Assembly: GCA_022820835.1 (NCBI GenBank)
Contig: JAJEET010000098.1
Span: 1 to 57,355 of the forward strand
DNA: 57,355 nucleotides
Source of the DNA: Candidatus Poribacteria bacterium
Lineage (GTDB): Bacteria > Poribacteria > WGA-4E > WGA-3G
Direction of reading: 5' to 3'
Below, piece after piece: positions 17,606 to 27,800 of the stretch. Position 1 is the stretch's first letter; every line of letters starts with the position of its first letter. The position numbers were made by a program, and so were the translations under genes. The notes beneath the pieces were generated by a model. The model made no database searches and was not told where the DNA came from. It saw nothing but the letters and a program-made list of their open reading frames with translations.

Positions 17606-17659
17606 TTGACCAAGAACGCGTGCCTTTAGTATTGATGTCGGAGTCGCGTTCTTGGTCAA
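17606..17659. repeat. 15-bp perfect inverted repeat with 24-nt loop (copy 1)
   Basis: TTGACCAAGAACGCG (17606-17620) pairs exactly with CGCGTTCTTGGTCAA (17645-17659). It occupies the leader just upstream of the ATPase ribosome site. A sister element at 21535-21588 has the same stem except for one compensated base pair and the same 24-nt loop length with an unrelated loop sequence. Confidence 0.8.
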
Positions 17660-17705
17660 AGTTTTCAGTTAAGAGGTGCTTTGGCTAACTGCTACTTGCT
17701 TTTAA

Positions 17706-18167
17706 CTATCGCCGCTGTAGGAATCCGAGAAGTCCCGGTTTTTGAGGTTCGGGTTCAGGTGTCGCTGGTGCGTTCTGCTCTGGGATAGCGAACTGGATGA
17801 AGTTCCGTTTCCCGAGTTGCTGCATAAACGTAAAAAGTGATGTTTCCGCTTCTTTACGTGTTAACTGGTACTGGTTTTGGACACTTTTGACAATTTGCGA
17901 GATCGTATGTTTGCCGTCACACATCTTCCACACATAGGTTCCGATAGAATCCAAAACGATTACCCTTTTATCAGGCAGCATAAAGAACTTACCGGCGAGC
18001 CGTATCCAGAGTTTATTCTTCTGTGGAATGACCAGTGAGGCTTCGCCTTTGTCGTCTATTTCCCAATTTATCACCTGATTCCGCACCGGAAAAGACTTCA
18101 TAACCTGCGTGCGATCCACATCGGGACGTTTCTTGAGTTTGAGAGTGTATAAAATTCTGTTTAGCAT
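17706..18167 (-). CDS. PqqD-like protein
   Basis: The protein has 153 residues. The central part matches the PqqD fold: VIVLDSIGTYVWKMCDGKHT then an I-x-x-I-V pattern and a helix rich in E and F (about 65-135). PqqD domains are peptide chaperones that hold a precursor peptide for a radical-SAM enzyme. No radical-SAM gene or precursor peptide is visible here, so the domain has probably been reused, for example for binding an exported peptide. The N-terminal 60 residues and the proline-rich tail (about 128-145) are extra. It lies between the duplicated-domain protein and the ATPase genes. Confidence 0.7.
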   Translation of the reverse strand: MLNRILYTLKLKKRPDVDRTQVMKSFPVRNQVINWEIDDKGEASLVIPQKNKLWIRLAGKFFMLPDKRVIVLDSIGTYVWKMCDGKHTISQIVKSVQNQYQLTRKEAETSLFTFMQQLGKRNFIQFAIPEQNAPATPEPEPQKPGLLGFLQRR

Positions 18168-18268
18168 TTATTTATTTTACCTGACGATCTGATGTCAGTT
18201 AAGAGGTTTTCATTTATATTTAGTGAGTGCCTCTTTGCTGATGGCTGATGACTGATGGCTAACTGCTA

Positions 18269-19306
18269 TCAGTGGCTTTCAATACTGTTAGCGACTTTTT
18301 GGACTGTCGGGTGTGCGTTGTTGCTACCGATGGACTGGATGACATAGATGCGATTGGAATGACGACAATGCCAGAGATGGAACACAAGTGCCGTCCGTTT
18401 GGATAATTTATCGAACATCAACACTGGACTGAACGGTACACTATCATAGAGGCGTGTCTGTTCTCCGGTAAGTGTCAGACGTTCATCTTCGGTTTCAGTG
18501 TCGGATGTCACCTCAAACCCGTATCCGCGAATCGCTTTAGCATATTTGGCGCGAAACCATGTCTCCAATGGGTTCTGTGCGTCTTTATAGTCACTGAGCA
18601 TTACCTCAGCCGGTCCGTATCGCTCAACGCTGAGTCGTCCTCTGTCGGGGGGAGAGAAGTCTATTTTTTCGAGAGGCGCGTCAGTTTTTCGTAAGCGGTT
18701 CGCTGCCAATTTCGCAATCTTTATAGGTATCTGAAAGCGTGACGGTTTCGCACCAAATGCGAACAGCAGGTATCCGCTGAGAAGCTTCTGACGTTCCAAC
18801 TTATATTCTTTCGGCACGCCTAACTTGAGTCCGTAAGCACTCCATAAGATCAGCGGGTCATCACTACGGTCAACGATTGATTGGATAATCCGAAGGACTG
18901 TCGGTCTCCAGTTTTCTTTAAGGCGTCCCATCACCTGTACGATTATAATCCGTTTTCCAGCGTGGAAAATCAATCCGTTGGCACGGATACTCCCTTTCCA
19001 ACTAAAACCGAGTACGGTGCGTCCCTCAAAAAACTCAGCATCTTTGATAAGGTCAACATTCCGGCGGAAGGAGAGATCGCTACCTCTTTTATACGTCTTA
19101 CGAATCAACTTGAAGTATTCGTCGAGTGTCACGTGGAGGTCCGGTTTTTTCTTTCGAGTCGGTGCCCATTTGAGCTCAAGACGTGGCATCTCACCGTCAT
19201 CAAGCCGGAGATAACCCGTCTTCTGATCTCCACTGAGTCCACTCAGTTCCCAGGTCGTAGGGATTTCAAGCTGTATTCCTGCCCAGCCAAAAACAGTCCA
19301 ATCCAT
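18269..19306 (-). CDS. Uncharacterised protein with two related halves
   Basis: The protein has 345 residues with no signal peptide or membrane segment. The two halves begin alike: W-A-G-I-Q-L-E-I-P-T-T-W-E-L near residue 10 and Y-G-L-K-L-G-V-P-K-E-Y-K-L near 160. Both continue with an S-G-Y-L-x-(L/F) strand, suggesting a duplicated alpha-beta domain. I do not recognise the family. Its position between OPT-like and PqqD-like genes in a compact same-strand block suggests a cytoplasmic accessory role in that system. Confidence 0.6.
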   Translation of the reverse strand: MDWTVFGWAGIQLEIPTTWELSGLSGDQKTGYLRLDDGEMPRLELKWAPTRKKKPDLHVTLDEYFKLIRKTYKRGSDLSFRRNVDLIKDAEFFEGRTVLGFSWKGSIRANGLIFHAGKRIIIVQVMGRLKENWRPTVLRIIQSIVDRSDDPLILWSAYGLKLGVPKEYKLERQKLLSGYLLFAFGAKPSRFQIPIKIAKLAANRLRKTDAPLEKIDFSPPDRGRLSVERYGPAEVMLSDYKDAQNPLETWFRAKYAKAIRGYGFEVTSDTETEDERLTLTGEQTRLYDSVPFSPVLMFDKLSKRTALVFHLWHCRHSNRIYVIQSIGSNNAHPTVQKVANSIESH

Positions 19307-19327
19307 GTTTTAATAGTTATAAGTTAT

Positions 19328-19369
19328 CAGTTATTAGCCGTCAGCCATCAGTTATTAGCCGTCAGCCAT
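19328..19369. repeat. 21-bp tandem duplication in a spacer repeat
   Basis: A 21-bp unit starting CAGTTATTAGCCGTCAG at 19328 is repeated exactly at 19349-19369. It is part of the 138-nt spacer 19307-19444, which ends with GCCGACAGCCGACAGCCGAT-type sequence. Related GCTGATGGCTGA / GTTATCAGTTA motifs fill the spacers at 18180-18265, 21450-21510, 21785-21897 and 31355-31385. Confidence 0.6.
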
Positions 19370-19444
19370 CAGATAGAGAACTATGGTTTAACAAACATTC
19401 TCTTTGCTGAAAGCCGACAGCCGACAGCCGATAGCCAATAACCA

Positions 19445-21433
19445 TTAAAACGGTTTAACAATAACGGCTTTCGAGACGAGGGCGATTGCAACTGTTCCCA
19501 TACCGATGAGACCGACTCCGCAAGCGAATCCTGCCGCGAGGACCGGGTTGAACATATACCAGCGTTTCATACCGAACCGTTTAATCATGTAGAATCGACC
19601 GATGACCGCCCCGAGTAGCCGCGCAATCATACTGCCTGGATCAGCACCGATGCCACCAACAATGCCGTAGAACCACATTGAGGGGAGTTTGAAGTACCAC
19701 AACATCCCGTAGATGGCGAGACTTCCAGTAAACCCGGCGGCGACATAATCGCCGCGAATCGCTTGCAGCATCTGGCTATTTCCATCCCGGAGTGACGTTT
19801 TCCAGAGACATTCGTTTGTAGCGTTAATGGGCCACATCATCTGCGCGTATGGATACTGGGCACTCGGAATCGGTGCAATCTTCCAGATGAAGTGGAGGAC
19901 GACAATTCCGCTAACAATCAGGATCGGCATAATCAGTAGTGTACCAGCGAGATTTGAAGTGAAGGTTGTACCTGTCAATTCAAGAACCCGCCAACTCTGT
20001 GTACCGCGCCCGTAATCTTCGTCAGGTAGGGGGGCGAACCAGATGTCCACCTCCTCGTATCGGCTCAAAATAAAGGTAATTTCGTGAAGGTACGGTATGT
20101 CAAATAGGTCGCGTCCCAAGACCCCGAAAGTTCGGGCGGTGATATATGAGTTGAGTGGTGTATACAGGAATGCAAAGCCTAATAGGAAACTCAATGGAAA
20201 ATTAGGGACCATCCAATGGATCAACCAGACGAACCCACCCATGCCGACGAGCCACAACAACCCCATCAACCATATCGGGAAATCGCCTCGGTTCGGTGGT
20301 GGAGCGAAGGAGCCGCGTTCGCCTGCAGTTTTCTTCGACCGCCGCATTTTAAAGAGCATCGGAATCGAAGCCGCCATACCGACAATCGCGAAACTAAAAG
20401 ATTTCCCCATGCCAGCAGACATCCAGAAATCCAGACCGTTGTATAGACCGACAGCGCGAACATCCAAGCCAGGTTTCCACTGATGGAGTATCTCAAATCG
20501 GTAGAGAATTTGTGGGTTCAAAACGAATTGCGTTGCCATCGCGGCAATGAACTCTGTCATCACAATAGGGAACGGCAGCACAAACCCAAAGAGCATTTGC
20601 CCGAAATCAGTTCGAAGTGCGAAAACACCTGTCGGGGCGAATCCTTCAATGCTCTGCGTGAAATCTATCCACGGGATCTTCAGGATCTGAATCGGCGTGC
20701 TCATCATGACACCGGTAAGCGACGGAACACCAATATAGAGGAAACCCCAGACGAGGCCCGCCATTGACCCGATAGAGAAGACCCGCCATCGCCAAGTCTC
20801 TTCTTTTCCTGTCGTTTCTGCAAGTGCGGTTGCACCTTGCGCGGTAATCGGTGCCATCGGATATGGGAGCCGTTCGAGGTCTGCTGTGAGTCGGAACAAA
20901 ATATACTGTGCACTGACAGATCGTAAGGTTCCGAGAAGTTTTCCCACAAGGTAGACACCAATAGGGAGTAACCAGTCTGGATGTAACAGACTCCGCGTCA
21001 GCACACCGACAGAATCACCTGCCGGTACAACCCACGCCGGTATTTTGTCCGCAATTTCGTAAGAAGCCGCCTGCGGGGTATTGATAAAGTAGGCGTACCA
21101 AATAAAACTCCGGTACTGCATCCCACTCCCTACAGCTGCCCCGGTTAAACCGAGGAGCATATAGAGCTCTTGCCGCCGGGCAGTCGTAAAAGAACGCCGC
21201 GCGAGTTCGGTGAATAGAATCACCGCAACCCAAGGGGCCGCACCCGCACCGGATTCGCCGGATACATAACTGAGATAGATGGAGCCTGGCATCATCAACA
21301 AGCCAACGAAAAGTGCTCCGACGAACACTTTAACCGTCAAACCCGACTCAAAGGTACGGATACCGCCTTCGATGTCGTATCGCTGCGCCCAAGCTTGCCA
21401 TTCATCTGCTTGTGATACTCTTTCTCTCGCCAA
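19445..21433 (-). CDS. Large polytopic membrane protein, OPT transporter-like
   Basis: The protein has 662 residues with about 14 hydrophobic segments. I accept TTG 21433 because AGGAGA lies about 9 nt upstream and no in-frame ATG follows until deep in the protein. The stretch LERLPYPMAPITAQGATALAE resembles the oligopeptide transporter (OPT) superfamily and the related DUF6785-type membrane proteins. It has features in common with the 655-residue protein at 55247 (similar length and an R-L-P/T-Y-P-M/I-A segment). Substrate unknown; peptides or metal chelates would fit OPT. It belongs to the long minus-strand block with the giant FtsX protein. Confidence 0.5.
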   Translation of the reverse strand: MARERVSQADEWQAWAQRYDIEGGIRTFESGLTVKVFVGALFVGLLMMPGSIYLSYVSGESGAGAAPWVAVILFTELARRSFTTARRQELYMLLGLTGAAVGSGMQYRSFIWYAYFINTPQAASYEIADKIPAWVVPAGDSVGVLTRSLLHPDWLLPIGVYLVGKLLGTLRSVSAQYILFRLTADLERLPYPMAPITAQGATALAETTGKEETWRWRVFSIGSMAGLVWGFLYIGVPSLTGVMMSTPIQILKIPWIDFTQSIEGFAPTGVFALRTDFGQMLFGFVLPFPIVMTEFIAAMATQFVLNPQILYRFEILHQWKPGLDVRAVGLYNGLDFWMSAGMGKSFSFAIVGMAASIPMLFKMRRSKKTAGERGSFAPPPNRGDFPIWLMGLLWLVGMGGFVWLIHWMVPNFPLSFLLGFAFLYTPLNSYITARTFGVLGRDLFDIPYLHEITFILSRYEEVDIWFAPLPDEDYGRGTQSWRVLELTGTTFTSNLAGTLLIMPILIVSGIVVLHFIWKIAPIPSAQYPYAQMMWPINATNECLWKTSLRDGNSQMLQAIRGDYVAAGFTGSLAIYGMLWYFKLPSMWFYGIVGGIGADPGSMIARLLGAVIGRFYMIKRFGMKRWYMFNPVLAAGFACGVGLIGMGTVAIALVSKAVIVKPF

Positions 21434-21534
21434 GTTGAATGTTCTCCTTTTCTTAGTTATCAGCTATCAGTAGGTCTCGTTGGTCTGCTGACCAATAACT
21501 GATGCCTCTGGCGACTCACTCTTGTCCGTCGCCT

Positions 21535-21588
21535 TTGACCAAGAACTCGTCTACCGATAATTTTGCTAAGGCGCGAGTTCTTGGTCAA
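21535..21588. repeat. 15-bp perfect inverted repeat with 24-nt loop (copy 2)
   Basis: TTGACCAAGAACTCG (21535-21549) pairs exactly with CGAGTTCTTGGTCAA (21574-21588). Compared with 17606-17659 the stem differs only at position 13, where a G-C pair has become T-A. The right arm overlaps the stop codon of the 58-residue protein gene (21585-21587). Confidence 0.8.
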
Positions 21589-21761
21589 TCTTTGCTGCTG
21601 TCAGTGTCTCGTAACTCTTCCCAAAAATGCGCACAGAAGATACCAATTGTCAGCACAAGAGCCGAGAACATTTGCCATTGCCAACGTCCTTCAAGGACGA
21701 TAACACTAAACAGCCATAATATGGTACCAACGATGATAATAAAACCTGCTACTCTTTCCAC
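21585..21761 (-). CDS. Small membrane protein of 58 residues
   Basis: The frame starts with GTG at 21761, preceded by AGGA about 9 nt upstream, and ends at TGA 21587-21585. It encodes two membrane helices, roughly residues 5-23 (VAGFIIIVGTILWLFSVIV) and 31-46 (MFSALVLTIGIFCAHF), joined by EGRWQWQ, with a charged tail EELRDTDSSKD. It lies between the giant FtsX gene and the OPT-like gene in the same direction, so it is probably a small subunit or accessory of that system. No homologue is recognised. Confidence 0.6.
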   Translation of the reverse strand: MERVAGFIIIVGTILWLFSVIVLEGRWQWQMFSALVLTIGIFCAHFWEELRDTDSSKD

Positions 21762-21866
21762 GCTTTCTGTCCTTTTTTTAATTCGCGATTGGCTATCGGC
21801 TATTGGCTATCAGCAGTCAGTAAAGAGCGGTTCGTTTAATCAAAAGTCTCTGGCTGACGGCTGAAA

Positions 21867-21880
21867 GGGCGTACTCGCCC
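21867..21880. repeat. Stem-loop with constant flanks (fourth copy of the 7.4-kb family)
   Basis: CTGAAA (21861-21866), then GGGCG-TACT-CGCCC, then GTGC. Flank order and spacing match the three copies at 7378-7555, but the stem is different. It lies just after the stop of the giant gene. Confidence 0.6.
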
Positions 21881-21897
21881 GTGCTAATGGCTGATGG

Positions 21898-24800
21898 CTA
21901 ATCCGCTGGTGTCATTGCCGGATTCATCTGTGTTGTCTCTTCATCTGACGATTCCATACCTTCTGTCCTACCCCGCTCATGGAATTCTGCTCGAACATCG
22001 ACGCTAAATGTACGCCAGATGAGCAACTGCTTCCGGAGGAGGTTGAGGAAACGTCGGTTCACACGTTTCCAAGATGCGATCTCGCCACTTTCACGATTGA
22101 CATCCAACGTGATTTTGAAAAGGTCCTCTTCCTCGCCACCAACCGGCGATGTAACGAACTGGATTGACTGACTCACACCTAAATCGTATGGTGCCAACCA
22201 TACCATCATGCTAATCTGGTAGGAATCCTCTGCCGTTTCGCTGAAGGCGACCTGATCGGTATAGAAATCGCTTGCCGATTCATCGGCGTGCGCTTCAAAA
22301 TAGTCACGCATAAAGACGTTCAAGCCGAGTGCCTCTTCTTCAAGTACTGTAAAAGGTAGATTGAAGTGCCACACATCGCCTTCCGGTTCCGGAAGCTTCC
22401 ATTTACGCTCAATATCCGGGACAGCCATCCGTGAGGCTTTAACTGCTGGGTAGAGAGTACTCAGAAGCACAACAATCATGACGATAATTGTCGCAACAAC
22501 CGTTGACATTGATGAATAGTTGAGTGTCAACCCTGCAAGCCAACCGAAGTGGACAAGAGTCGTCGCTATTGCCTGGCCCATCAGGTATCCCAAGACAGCA
22601 CCGACGATAGCGTATACACACGCCTCAGCAAGAAATAGGAAGGCGATATGGACCGGCGCGAGACCAACTGAACTGTAAATACTGATCTCTCGGACACGTT
22701 CATAGACTGCACCGAGCATCGTATTAAGAACGATGAGGGCAGCGATCAAGATCGGTACAAATAGGTTACCCATCCCGCTGAAACTCGTCATCCCGATACT
22801 GCTATAGAGATATGTGTCTTTATCGCGGCCAACGAAGAAGTCGAGAGCAATACGGTTCATAAGGGGTGCCATGATGAGATCCAACTTATCAATAGCACCG
22901 AGCATCTTCGGATCATCTCCACTCGGCTCCATGTTAACGGCGACGCTGCGGAGTGTCCCACCTTGATTCATAACGACCTCGTAAGGCAGGATCGCTATGC
23001 TGTCAGGGGTCAGGTGGAGGTATTTCTGCAATTCGCCTTCGAGCGTCTCATCGCCAGTAGCACCACGACTCCGTTGTTGCTGCATCAACTGATAATCAAC
23101 CGGTGTGAGTTCTTCACCATCGTTATCAGTGAGGTCTTTGAATCCGATACCGAGGACACCGACGACGGTGAAGTCCGCACCATAGACAGAAACGGTCGCT
23201 TTACCCATGTCGCTTTCGGTGATTTTCAGCAATTCTGCCATCCCTTTCGGAAGAACAATCGCATAAGGCCATTCCGTGGGCCATTCACTCGCATCCGCAG
23301 GATCGAACCATTTTCCGTATTGCAAAAATCTATCAATACCTGTAACAGAAGGTTCTGATTCGCCCATTCCGACGAGCATATTCGCAGCGAACGTTAACGC
23401 TTCACCCGTCAGTTGATGCGTCGGCGGTGATGTATCTATTTCGTTTGGTGTACGGGTCAACTGGACAAACGACTGATCACCGGTACCCGAAGACTGATAC
23501 CACGCACGCGGGGCAATCGTATTCCGGACACTCACAACGGATTCTTCGTCTACCTGTTGGATAAATCCGCCCCGCTCTAAATCTGAAATGGTTTCTGGAA
23601 TATTGATCGGTTGTTGTTTATCTTTGATAAGAATATCGTTCTTACGTTCCAGGAGCCGTTCAAAGTCGGAGACTGTGATTTGGGTCTTCTGCATATCGTT
23701 CCGCACGGAGGTTAATACCGGTTCTTCAAGTGGACGCCAGTACTGGTCGCGGATGAGGAGGCCCGTATAACGTGGAGTGACCTGTGGCAGACTCGTTCTG
23801 TTCGGATGCATAAACGTCCGAACAGAGGTGAACGAAATTACAGTGAAGGTCAGGATGACCAACGTACAACAGGTCAGGATCGTGCGGCCTTTCCGTTTCC
23901 GCATGTTGGAGATCCCTAAACTAAACGCTGCTGCACTCGCACTCAATCGACCGACATCTGCCTTGTAAACCTTGTTCCCTTCTTGGCGAATCTTTTCGAG
24001 CTGCTCCTCAAATTTTCGGATAATGATGCTGATAACGATAACTGTCAACGCAAGGACAACAAACGCTATCAAGATAATTATCGGAGTCGTCGTAATCTGG
24101 AAGGCAGGGTGGACCTGACTTAAGAAGAAGAACACAAGTAAAAAGATACCAAACGATCCAATAATTTGCTTGTGGATATTGGGGAACCCGAAAATGAGGC
24201 GTTCCATAAAGTAGGCGAACGGCATTAGCAGAGCAAGGTAGAACATCACACCGTTGACGACATCGTTACCGGTCTGTTTGACATCAGGGTATGCGCGTGA
24301 TTCGTAACCCCAAGCGGCTCGGGCAAGTTTGAGTGCCTGCTGGTAGTCATTTTGGAGCAATTCGGTCTCCGCGCGCGCAAGGTATTCGCTGGCATACTGA
24401 TGGAGTTGATCAAGTCGATCACTGGAGATACCGAAACGTTTATAAAGTCGTGAGCGGTTCTCGTCAAGCCACCACATATCTCGGACAACGACGTACGGAG
24501 TCATACGAATCCGACCGTTTTCACGCACCACAAACCCTTCCCCCGTATAGAGCGTCGGGTTCTTCATACCGCTCTTTGTCGCCTTGATAAGCAAAAGACG
24601 TTTACCGATCTGTCCGTAAGCCATGCCGATTTTAATACGGGTGTTCGGTTCACTATAGACGAGTGCGATCGGTTCTGCTGCGGAGACACCCTCCTGTTGC
24701 CACGGCTTGGACATTCCGAACTTTTCCGGCGCGCTATCGGTGAGTGCGTCATAAATTTCGAGTTCTCGCAAGGTCCGCAAGTAACGCTGATCAACCAAAT

Positions 24801-27800
24801 CGTAGATAGTCGTGGACACACATGGGAATGTAACAACACGGCATCCGCGGCGACGGGTGTTGATAGGCACTTTATTTGGAAGCAACTTCGCGCCGTAGTT
24901 TCCTAAGTCGGGAGCATAGACGATATCGCCTGAATCCTTGTCAAGGATATATGCCTCTACCTCTTGCGCACCCCCGAGCCGACGTGTGGCTCTCCCCTCC
25001 ATAGCTAATCCAGGCACCTCAAAGTTGCCTTTGTTATCTCCCATAACAAACAGATCACCACGGACACCCATCATAGTCTTGTGCTTTCTGCGAAGAGTCA
25101 ATATTGGGTAAGGCACCGGTTTATTGGGGAGCGCGGATTCACGTGCGTCGAATTCCACGACATCACCAAAGAGGTTACAGTAGAAATTGCCGACCCGAGC
25201 GGCCGTCGGCATCTCCTCGTCGCGAAGGGCTTGAATGAGTACTGATGCCAGTGTCTGTGCCTGCTGATGGAGATTACCGCCTTCATGTAAATCGACGCGA
25301 TCAATTGTATCAAGAGGCGTATCGGTTAAAACACGGGCATCTTCAATTGTCGCAAAAGCGATACCGGTTTTTCCAACAAGTGTGGCAACTTCACTGTCAA
25401 AAGCAATTTTACCCGGGATGTATGTTTTCCATGTTTTTCCGCCACTCGCGGATATGGCGTTCACGAAATTCGACTGTCCACCGAGACCAGCAATGGAAAT
25501 CAAGGTTTTGATGTCCTCAATTTCGTCATCTGTGAAAGTGTCCGGATCTTCATGTCGGAGCCGGAGCATGGCATCAAGCCGCCCGCGCGTCCGAATGCTG
25601 TTTTTCCGATTCTTCTTCGCACTGCGCACATCGTTTCGGATGAAGCGTTCTACCTCTTTTCGGATATAATCCATATCTTTGAGCATATCCTCGGAGGGTT
25701 CGCCTTGATTGCGCCACTGCTCGAACTGCATCTTCATGAGTCGGCTCACGCCGCCGAGTCCAGTCAGTTTACCGAAATGTGAACTGAGCAAGGTTTCGAG
25801 TGTCTTCCCTTCAAGAGCTGCCTTATCAGAAATCCCGTTCGCAACATTCCACTGGCGTGCCATAACGGCTTGCCGGATTTGGTCATCTGTCCACTGCCAG
25901 AGTTTACGGATACGAACACCGAAATCGGCATCTTGTGCGTAAGTCGCTAGTTTATTACCGATACTCGCAAACTCACGACGGAGTACAAATTCGGGTTCTT
26001 GATCATAGAACCAACCTTTGTTGAATACACCGAACTGATCCGATTGAGATGAGAGGTCAACACTAATAAAGAGCGAGGTGTAGTAACGGTTGAACAGGTC
26101 CTGAAGTGCAATCGCCGCTTCAATCTGTCCGAGTTTTCGATTGTATTCGTCGGTATCAATGCGCAACATCTTTTCAATACGACTCTGAATGTTGCGGAAG
26201 CGAGCGTTCCGAAGGGTTAGCATGTTGTCGCGTAGCAAGTTTTTCGTCTCTTCATCGACATCCGTATTCAATGACGGAAGACGTTTGAGCAGGTTGTCAA
26301 GTGCCACAAGGTCTGTTTCTGCACGTTTTTTGACGGTTGCTAACAGCTCCTTTTCAGTAATATATGCTGCAACACGTGAACGGAGCTCAAGTGCCTGTTG
26401 CACTTCACTCTCCGATAGATAGTTTTCCAAGATAAGCCGTTCTTCAGCCAGATACTCACGTCCTAAAGTTTCAGATGTCGCAAGCAAATTCTGAATACGT
26501 GATCGCTCCAATCGAGCATTTCGGAGGGCAATTTCAAAGATCCCTTGCTTATCTTTGAGCAGATCCGCAACCAATACACCAGTATCAACGGTATCATCGG
26601 ATTCAGCGAAACGTTGTCGGAGCTGCGTATCAATCGTGTTGAGGCGTTCCACACCAGCTTTCGACAAGTATTTTTCGCTGTAGAGCAGCTTTCCATCATC
26701 AGCTCCTTTCCACAATGCTGTTTCCTTGAGCTTGCGGATACTTGCCTTAATTTTATCTTCTTCGGGTTGGCTGTCAGAGATTTGTGAGAGCACTTTTTCG
26801 AGGAGTTGCGTCTCTTTTTCGACAGCACTCTCTTGGGTCTCAGTAGCAGCATTTAAGATGCTGCGTGCTTTTTTGGCATTATTGAGACTATGGAGGTCGA
26901 GGTGTCTATCAAGGACTTTTTCCGGAGTCCACATCAGCGCAAACTTACGTTTATCGCTCATCTCCCAATCTGCAAGGACTCTGTTAAGGGTCTCTATATC
27001 AGAGACGAGTTCTTCTGGAAGGTCTTCTGGCACAGGGATATACCATGTCGATTCCCGTTGTTCTGGATGCAGATAGGCATCGTTCGGATGCTTCGCATAC
27101 TCATCTACCTCACCTGCTTCTATGGAGCGAATAAGTTTGTCGACTGCCCATACATCAAGTCGGGCAGTTGGGAGTGCGATTGTCTCAATTAATTCCGTTT
27201 GAGCGGTTCGGCTTGTGTTGAGCGCAACTGTACGGACTTCAGCGAGTCTCCCAACAACATCTCGAAGGAAGTGTGTTGTTTGCAAAGCCTCTTTCTTTGA
27301 ACGCGCAAGATTCGCTAACAGGAGGCTCTTCTCTTCGCCGGTAAATCCTTGCTTCTCTCGTTTCCGATTCCTGTCCGCTTGCTTCTTTTGACGTTCCGAA
27401 AAATCGCGCTGTTGGTTCGTGAGATGGTTGATTTCGGAGCGCGTCTCCGCCAAACCGTCAAGCGTTATGCCGAGCGATTCGATATCAGCCTTTACTTGGT
27501 GTATACCGTGGAAGAAATTAGAAGGGAGATCGACGAGGACGCTCCGGTCAATTGAAAGTAGGAGTCTTCTACCGAGTTCCTCAAATTCGATAATATCTGT
27601 AGAGAGTCCGCGGCGGAGCCCGTGCATTGTTGGCGTACCCGGTGAGTCTGTATCAGCACCGACAATATCCTGCCCGATACCTTCCATAAATGCACGCATG
27701 CCAGCAAGTCCTTGGAAGTGTCCGTCAACTGCAACAAAAAGGACGGAATAGCCGGGCCGATACTGCGGTTGGCTAAAGAGACGTGCGAGTTCCATAAGTG

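Noticed and set aside
17585..17659. 25-residue N-terminal extension of the ABC ATPase from TTG 17659
   Set aside because: It spans a perfect 15-bp inverted repeat and lacks a ribosome site, whereas ATG 17584 has AAGGAGA upstream.
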